This document shows, in pieces, positions 57,716 through 64,000 of a DNA stretch of 64,000 nucleotides. The DNA is from Manihot esculenta (lineage: Eukaryota > Streptophyta > Magnoliopsida > Malpighiales > Euphorbiaceae). Location of the stretch: positions 14,786,862 through 14,850,861 of the forward strand of contig NC_035168.2 of assembly GCF_001659605.2 (NCBI RefSeq). Direction: 5' to 3'. The notes beneath the pieces are model-generated. The model worked only from the letters and a program-made list of their open reading frames with translations, made no database searches and was not told the DNA's origin. The position numbers were made by a program, and so were the translations under genes. How positions within the stretch are numbered: position 1 is the first letter of the stretch; each line of letters begins with the position of its first letter.

Positions 57716-58341
57716 CGGTTCGATGGTGACTTGCTCTTCACTGAAGTTCTCTACACTCCTCCATCTCATTTTTTTATCTTTTGTGTTGTTGAACTTCCTC
57801 ATTGTATATATTTTTTCCGCGTTGAGGACAATGTGAGGAGTAAGTATGGGAAAGAGTATTGAAATAGAAGTGTTTTTCTTTTGTTTTTTGTGATTGACTA
57901 TGATAGCTATGAATGTAATTTTTGTTGCCTTGACTGTGTTTTTGAAATTTTTGAAAACTTTTGAAATTATCTTCATTTGCACCTTACTAATTTTATATCT
58001 TTAGTTCCCAGTCTTTTGAAAAAGAAAAAGAAAAAGAAAAAAGAGTAAAAAGAAAAAATATTCTCACTTGTCATGAGAAATTTGAGATATTCCTACTAAA
58101 AAATTTTAAGTTTTTATGTAATGTGACGCTAAATTAAATAGAATAAGTTCACCTTTATTTATTCCTATAGTCTTGTTTTTAAGACTTGTTTTGAAAATGC
58201 ATAAGGTATGGCCCTTGTTAAATGACTGGATAATTACTGCATGCTTCTCTTAATTGTTTATTACCTCTCTAATAGAATGACACTAAGAGTTTTTCTAGAC
58301 AATGTTTTTTATGAAAATACTAAAAAAATTTTGGATATTAT
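57716..58341 (+). other. Element A 3' non-coding region, first part
   Basis: At 57812-57850 it has GAGGACAATGTGAGGAGTAA, a counterpart of the GAGGACAATGTTTGGGATAG on the minus strand of element E near 26360. The remainder is AT- and A-rich without a gene; (AAAAAG)n is at about 58020-58060. Confidence 0.6.
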
Positions 58342-58527
58342 TGATAAGGATAAGTTATATCTTCAATGATAAGGATAAGTTATATTTTTAATTTATTTTG
58401 TTATACAGCTTGTAATCTATCTGTAGGCTAATCTCTTGTAACAAACTATACGAAACTCTTGTGTATATATACATATAACAACAGTAATACAAGCAGTGTT
58501 AAAATTCCAAAACTGTGTGACTCTTTA
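58342..58527 (+). repeat. 5' LTR of the copia element
   Basis: It is 186 bp, starting TGATAAGGATAAGTTATATC. It holds two copies of a ~25-bp unit (TGATAAGGATAAGTTATATC plus TTCAA) and ends GTGTGACTCTTTA. TA rather than CA at the end is unusual. Confidence 0.85.
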
Positions 58528-58540
58528 TGGTATCAGAGCC
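58528..58540 (+). promoter_or_regulatory. Primer binding site of the copia element
   Basis: TGGTATCAGAGCC directly abuts the LTR and is complementary to the initiator tRNA-Met 3' end. Confidence 0.95.
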
Positions 58541-58603
58541 TTAAAGGACTCTCTGCCATTGCGATTTTATTTTTCTCATCTCTACTGTTTCTCGAATCTC
58601 AGA

Positions 58604-61600
58604 ATGGGTTCTACAGAACAATCCCTTTCGTCTACTATATCCTCATCTCTTTCTTCAGCAACTGCAACTGTCTCTGCTTCTCAATCCGTTTCTGTTTCGA
58701 ATGTCACACCTTTTCTATCCCTCAAATTAAACTCTTCCAACTTTCTGATCTGGGAGGCACAAATTATGCCGTTGTTATATGGTTATAAACTTGCATCTCA
58801 TATTGATGGATTGTCTCAAGCTCCTTCTCAAACTCTTGCAAATGGTGAACCAAATCCTGCTTATTCTGACTGGTTTAGTCAGGACCAAATTGTGCGAAGT
58901 TGGATCAACAGTTCTGTATCTGAGTTTATTATGCACCAAATCCTCCGGTGTAATCCTCCGGTGTAAGACTGCCAAGGAGGCCTGGGATAAGATTGTAACT
59001 TTCTATTCCAAAGGCGCAAGAACACAAATTCAGCAACTTCGCAAGTAACTTAAGCACTTGTCTCGAGGATCTGATTCAATCGATGCTTATATGAAACGAG
59101 CCAGATCCTTTGCTGATCAATTGGAGTCTTTCGGCAGTTCTGTAGATGAGGATTCACTTGTTGCTGATGTATTGGATGGCCTAGGCACTGAGTATCGACC
59201 CTTTGCTCAGGCTATGGAAGCCTGAAATTCTGCAATGTCTTTTGATGAGCTGTATGCGTTGTTATTGAGTGAAGAAACTCAATTGAAAGTGGATACCTTG
59301 GCTATTTCGTCTACTGTTCCGTCGACTGCTAATTATAGTAATGCTAATCGTGGCGGTGGGCGATCGCGTGGAAGGGGTGGACGAGGACGTGGTGGCCAGA
59401 ATTCAAGTTATGGCGGCCGAAATAATGGTACTGGACATTTTACTAATTATATCCATGGACGTGGTTCTGGTTCTTTCTCTGGGCAGAATACAACTATTTT
59501 GTGCTACAATTGCAATGGCAGTGGTCATATGAGTCGACAGTGTCCATCACCTAAACCTCCTCCTCAAGCTCATGCTGTTCACACAGATTCTCCTCCCATG
59601 CTGGCCTGAACAGTTGACTCTGGGGCAAATTATCATTTGGCTGCAAATCAGGAGAACATATCTCATGCTATTCCTGTGCTAGACAACACCTCTCTCACTA
59701 TTGCAGATGGTAAAACTCTCCCAATCTCATCTTGTGGGTCTTCTGTTTTTCATGTTAATGGTCGTTCTTTTATTCTTGACAATATATTATATTCTCCTAA
59801 TGTTCAACAGAATTTATTATCTGTTTCTGCGTTTACCACTGATAATAATGCTTCCATTGAATTTTTTCCTGACAAATATTTTGTGAAGGATATCCCCACG
59901 AGGCAGGTGCTGTATAAAGGCCAGAGTAAGAATGGGTTGTATTTATTTCCGATGCAGTCTCAAGTTCGTTCTTTTTCACCGAAAGCGTTTCCAGCAAGCA
60001 TTTCTCTTTGGCATGAACGTCTCGGTCATGCTAATCTTAGAGCTGTTAAGAATGTTCTCAACAATAATAATATTTCTTTTGTTGCAAATAAGGGTTGTGA
60101 TTTTTATCATGGTTGTAGTGTAGGAAAATCACACAAATTGCCTTTTTCTGATTCATTGTTTACTGCCAAACAACCTTTAGAATTATTGTGTTCTGATGTG
60201 TGGAGTCCTTCCCCTGTGGTTTCAAATGATGGCTATCGATATTATGTCTTGTTCTTTGATCATTTTAGTAAATATTGCTGGATATATTACCTCAAAAACA
60301 AATCAGATGTCTTCCAGTTGTTTATTCAATTTCGTAAATTGGTTGAGTCTTATTTTGGGGTATCTATTAAACAGTTTCAGTCCGATTGGGGAGGGAGAAT
60401 ACCAATCTTTGTCGACATATTTAAAAGAGAATGGCATAGTTCATCGTGTTTCTTGTCCACACACGCCTGAACAAAATGGGTGCGCTGAGCGCAAGCATAG
60501 ATATATTGTGGAAACTGGGAGAGCATTGTTACATAATGCATCTATTCCTTATAAATACTGGACCTTTGCGTTTGATAATGTTGTCTATACAATCAATCGA
60601 TTGCCTTCAACTCATCATAATAATCAGTCCTCATTCGAACTATTGTTTCACTCCAAATCAAATTATGATGAGTTACGAGTCTTGGGGTCTTTGTGTTATC
60701 CATAGTTAAAGGCTTATGCTCCACATAAATTGGAACCTAGGTCTACTCAATGTGTCTTCCTTGGGTATAGTAAATTGCATAAGGGTTATATCTGCCTTGA
60801 ACTCTCTTTTGGTCGATGTTTTATCTCACGCCATATTTTGTTTTATGAATAGATGTTTCCCTTCAAGCAGCCGTTTGATAATTGCTCTCCGGTCACTGAC
60901 CAGCAGCCAACGTCAATACCTTTACCTCCAGTTTCAAATTTTCCAACACAAAAAGATGGTCTTCTTCGTGCTTCACCAACTGTTCCTACAGTACCACATT
61001 ATGCACATTCAGACATAAGTCAGCCTTTGCCATTGGCAACTTTTGAATCTCAACCTACTGACTTTACGTTGCGCACCGTTTCCATAAATGAAATGCAGCC
61101 GAGCTCCCCTATTCCACGCACCGTTTCATTAAATGACATGGAGCCCCGATTAGACCACCTGGTTTCAATTGACTCGGCGCCATCAACCCCTCAGCCAACG
61201 AGTCAACCCGAGTTGGTTACACCACTACACACCGTTTCATTCAGTGCACCTGGTATTAATCCTTCTTCTTCGAATGAAAATACAGACCAGCAGCTTCCTC
61301 TTGCTTCTGTTGATCCCGTTTTGACAAAGACACACTTTATGATAACTCGGCAATAAACAGGCAACTTAAAACCCAAATTGCCTTAGTCACCAAGTGCTCA
61401 TACAGTGGCTGTTTCTACATCTGTTCCTAGCTGTTATACACAGGCGATTAAACAACCCCAGTGGCGTGAAGCCATGATCACTGAACTTAATGCTTTAATT
61501 CAGACTGGGACTTGGGAGCTTGTTCCTCGACAACAGGCTCAAGATATCATCGGATGCAAGTGGGTTTTTCGAGTTAAATAGAAATTAGATGGTAGTCTTG

Positions 61601-62880
61601 ATAGATACAAAGCTCGACTTGTGGCCAAGGGCTTTCATTAGAGACCATGTGTTGATTTTTTAGAGACCTTTTCTTCGGTGGTTAAACTGACAACCATCAG
61701 AATTATTTTGTCACTTGCTGTTTCTTTTGGTTGGCACATTAAATAATTAGACGTCTCTAATGTATTTTTGCACGGAGACTTAGACGATCTTGTGTTTATG
61801 GAGCAGCCACCGGGATTTATGGATACTGCACATCCTGATTATGTGTGTCATTTAAGGTGATCCTTATATGGCTTACGTCAAGTACCTCACCAATGGTATA
61901 AACGTCTGTTTAATGTTCTTTTACAACAAGACTTTCGTTTATCACTTGCAGATTTATCCTTGTTTGTTTATACGAAAGACAAAAATATTGTGTTCCTCTT
62001 AGTCTATGTTGATGATATCATCATTACTAGTGATAATATTAATGTTGTGCAGCATATTATCAAGGCTCTTCAGTTGAAATTCATGCTTAAAGATCTTGGG
62101 CAGCTTGACTAGTTCTTGGGTATGGAGGCTAAGTGGACAGTAGATGGTCTTTTTCTTACACAACAAAAGTATATCCAAGATCTTTTAGCCAAAGCTCAAA
62201 TGGCCGATTGTAAGGGTCTTTCTACTCCCGCAACTACGAAAGATCGTGTATCTTCTCATCAAGGTGATACTTTTTCAAATTCCACATTATTTCGTAGTAT
62301 AGTTGGTGGTTTACAGTATTTATGCTTGACACGGCCAGAAGTTTGTTTTTTGGTGCATAAAGTTTCTCAATTTATGCACTCTCCGATTGTTGAGCATTGG
62401 GTTTATGTCAAACGCATTTTGAGATATTTAAAAACTGTTGTGCATTATGGTCTCTTTATTTCAAAGTCTAGCAACACAACATTAAGTGTGTATACAGATG
62501 CTGATTGAGCTTGTGACTTGGATGATAGAAAATCAACGTTGGGTTTTGCTATTTTTATGGGTCGCAATTTGATTTCTTGGAATTCCAAGAAACAACAAAC
62601 AGTAGTGAAATCCTCAACTGAAGCTAAGTATAGAGCTCTTGGTTTGGCAACTACAGAACTTGTTTGGATTCGGTCTTTGTTGCGTGATATTGGCTATGCT
62701 TCGACACACAGTCCGATCATTTGGTGTGACAACATTAGTGCCACATATTTGTCTGCAAATCCGGTCTTTCATACGCGTTCAAAACATCTAGAGGTCGATT
62801 TCCATTTTGTTCGTGACAAGGTTCAAAAGAAGGAGATCCAGGTTCATTTTTATATGCTCGAAAGATCAGCTTGCTGATAT
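58604..62880 (+). pseudogene. Copia Gag-Pol polyprotein, broken
   Basis: The ATG at 58604 starts MGSTEQSLSSTIS, followed by a gag domain (LNSSNFLIWEAQIMPLLYGY). A frameshift lies near 58950. Zinc knuckle CYNCNGSGHMSRQC is at 59502-59543. Protease DSGANYHL is at 59616-59639, eight bases after a TGA (59607) that stands where a TGG is expected. Then come the GAG-pre-integrase stretch SLWHERLGHANLRAVKNVL (~60000), the integrase core (LCSDVWSP, then HTPEQNGCAERKHRYIVETG), RT with KWVFRVK, ARLVAKGF and YVDD (62005-62016), and RNase H (TDAD, DRKSTLGFAIFMG, STEAKYRAL). Frameshifts occur near 58950 and 60390, and stops at about 60704, 61580, 61640, 61745, 61860, 62110 and 62505. Most stops stand for tryptophan or glutamine. 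Confidence 0.9.
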
Positions 62881-62974
62881 TTTGACGAAACCATTAGCAA
62901 AGGCCCGGCATTATCAGCTTATGCATCATTTGTCAATTCGACCAGCACCAACAGCTGCTCGAATTGCAGGGGCG

Positions 62975-63185
62975 TGATAAGGATAAGTTATATCTTTAAT
63001 GATAAGGATAAGTTATATCTTCAATGATAAGGATAAGTTATATTTTCAATTTATTTTGTTATACAGCTTGTAATCTATCTGTAGGCTAATCTCTTGTAAC
63101 AAACTACACGAAACTCTTGTGTATATATACATACAATAACAGTAATACAAGCAGTGTTAAAATTCCAAAACTGTGTGACTCTTTA
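62975..63185 (+). repeat. 3' LTR of the copia element
   Basis: It is 211 bp, with three rather than two copies of the ~25-bp TGATAAGGATAAGTTATATC unit. It is preceded by the purine-rich GCAGGGGCG and otherwise nearly identical to the 5' LTR. Confidence 0.85.
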
Positions 63186-63190
63186 ATTAT

Positions 63191-63877
63191 TTCATCAAAA
63201 AAAAAAGAAAAAAAAAAAGAGAAAGAAAAATATATCATTGCATTCCTATGACCCACTCATTTAATCATTTGGTTATTAACCTGATGGTCCAAGTAGTGTG
63301 GTACTTGACAACTCTTAAGGTGATTTCGTATAAAGAGATCGTTACTTGGAAGAGTATCACCCTTTTTTGTCCGTTTAAAAACTCATCTCATGCTTTTAGT
63401 TAGGTGACAATGAGTGGAGCTAGTAGCCACTTGAGCTGAAAAATCTAGGGCGAGTGACTCAGTAACCATTTGTTTCACATTTACTTCATCAGTTTCAAGT
63501 AAGATATAGTAAAAGTGTAATAAAACTCCTAAAGTCATTCCTTGATTGATTTTGTACTTGAAATATAGTCGGTCTAGTCAAGTTTTTAGAGTCTATTCTC
63601 TTAAGGGGTAACTTAATTTCAAAAGATGGTATTTTAAGGTTTTGTGTACTTAAATTTAGATCAAAGGCCTACTTTATATCTTGAAAAACATGCTTTAAAG
63701 CTAGGACTTATTGTAGTAAATTTTGGTGTGTTTAAGTTATTTTTGCTAGTATCTTATTGCATGATGATTTGGTTATTTAATATAGACATTAGAATTTCAA
63801 TTTGTTGAGAAAGGGGCTATTTTGAGAATCTGAAATTTTATGCTTGAGGACAAGCATTGTGCAAATGTGGGGAATTT
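63191..63877 (+). other. Element A 3' non-coding region, second part, with polypurine tract
   Basis: The text around 63410-63470 (AGCTAGTAGCCACTTGAG, then GAGTGACTCAGTAACC) corresponds to the duplicated segment of element E at 25641-25888 in antisense. It ends TGCTTGAGGACAAGC (63841-63855), then ATGTGGGGAATTTT directly before the LTR; this is the decayed polypurine tract. Confidence 0.7.
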
Positions 63878-64000
63878 TGATGAGTTGTCAAACTCATCCC
63901 TTTTTCCATTTTAATTTCTTGATTTTATGATATTCTTGATGGCAAAAAGAAAATTTTCACTTGGATTTTTATTTGGATTTTTAAATTTAGTCGGGTTTGG
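63878..64000 (+). repeat. 3' LTR of element A, truncated by the window end
   Basis: It starts TGATGAGTTGTCAAACTCAT and follows the 5' LTR at 12980 base for base with substitutions (CCCTTTTTCCAT, then TGATTTTAT). The remainder lies beyond 64000. Confidence 0.8.

Larger units (their letters stand above)
58342..63185 (+). mobile_element. Ty1/copia element inserted in the element A 3' region, decayed
   Basis: This 4844-bp element is flanked by ATTAT (58337-58341 and 63186-63190). It has short LTRs (186 and 211 bp), an initiator-Met primer site, and one polyprotein in copia order (gag, protease, integrase, RT, RNase H). The short LTRs and overall size suggest an Ale/Retrofit-like lineage, which is an inference. 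Several stops make it inactive. Confidence 0.9.
12980..64000 (+). mobile_element. Element A: old Athila-like Ty3/gypsy element, shattered by seven insertions
   Basis: The 5' LTR starts at 12980 and a second LTR starting TGATGAGTTGTCAAACTC begins at 63878. Between them, homology to gag, protease, RT, RNase H, integrase and the env-position protein of the intact element E appears in the correct order on the + strand, in pieces whose reading resumes exactly at the target duplications of later insertions. Removing the insertions leaves about 9.8 kb plus the missing part of the 3' LTR, a normal Athila size. All coding pieces contain stops, so A is dead. The right LTR runs out of the window, so its own target duplication cannot be checked. 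Confidence 0.85.

Noticed and set aside
59341..59532. 63-codon alternative frame over the copia glycine/arginine-rich region
   Set aside because: The overlapping frame carries the zinc knuckle and is the true copia gag.

Overview
This window is plant nuclear DNA, almost certainly from a eudicot. It is AT-rich and filled with LTR retrotransposons of the plant lineages Athila-type Ty3/gypsy, Ty3/gypsy chromovirus and Ty1/copia. It also holds a LINE relic, hAT-type MITEs and a Mutator-type element carrying a piece of a plant GH3 beta-xylosidase gene. I found no intact host gene, tRNA, rRNA or CRISPR array. The species is not provable from the sequence; an Euphorbiaceae such as cassava is only a weak guess. 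The setting looks like gene-poor, probably pericentromeric, nested retrotransposon DNA.

Region 1 (1-12979) is a patchwork of old elements: a copia LTR end, a relic LTR, an Athila-family LTR (712-2025), a minus-strand copia RNase H relic between two related repeats, and two copies of a ~460-470 bp hAT MITE (2812-3270 and 6721-7191, each with its own 8-bp target duplication). It also holds a Pack-MULE (5332-6504, 9-bp target duplication), a chromovirus-type solo LTR (7218-9347), AT-rich tandem repeats, a LINE relic (10060-10600) and a 377-bp LTR-like repeat (11450-11826).

Region 2 (12980 to the window end) is one old Athila-like element on the + strand (element A). Its 5' LTR starts at 12980 and its 3' LTR starts at 63878. 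Only about 9.8 kb of this 51 kb is A itself. Seven later insertions split it, each with a recognisable 5-bp target duplication: a non-autonomous LTR element (14934-18240, CAAAG); two Athila-type solo LTRs (18429-20212, GAAGC; 20552-21978, AAAGG/AAAAG); an intact young Athila-like element on the minus strand (element E, 23885-35795, GCAAA); a 423-bp solo LTR (36322-36744, CTTGA); a chromovirus (element G, 37380-54945, GCACA); and a decayed copia element (58342-63185, ATTAT). Element G was itself hit by a related non-autonomous element (element H, 40310-47990, minus strand, GGATT).

Element E is the only one with open reading frames that look functional: an uninterrupted 1901-aa gag-pol polyprotein and a separate 520-aa env-position protein, between LTRs that differ at only about four places. 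The other coding remnants are broken by stops and frameshifts. In element G nearly every stop is explained by a C-to-T or G-to-A change, as expected of methylated, silenced DNA. The most interesting signals are the captured xylosidase fragment, the exactly readable nesting order, and two families of short near-palindromes (TTCGGCGGCCGAA and GTGATTTGGGCAAATCAC) that have multiplied inside retrotransposon LTRs and even inside coding sequence.
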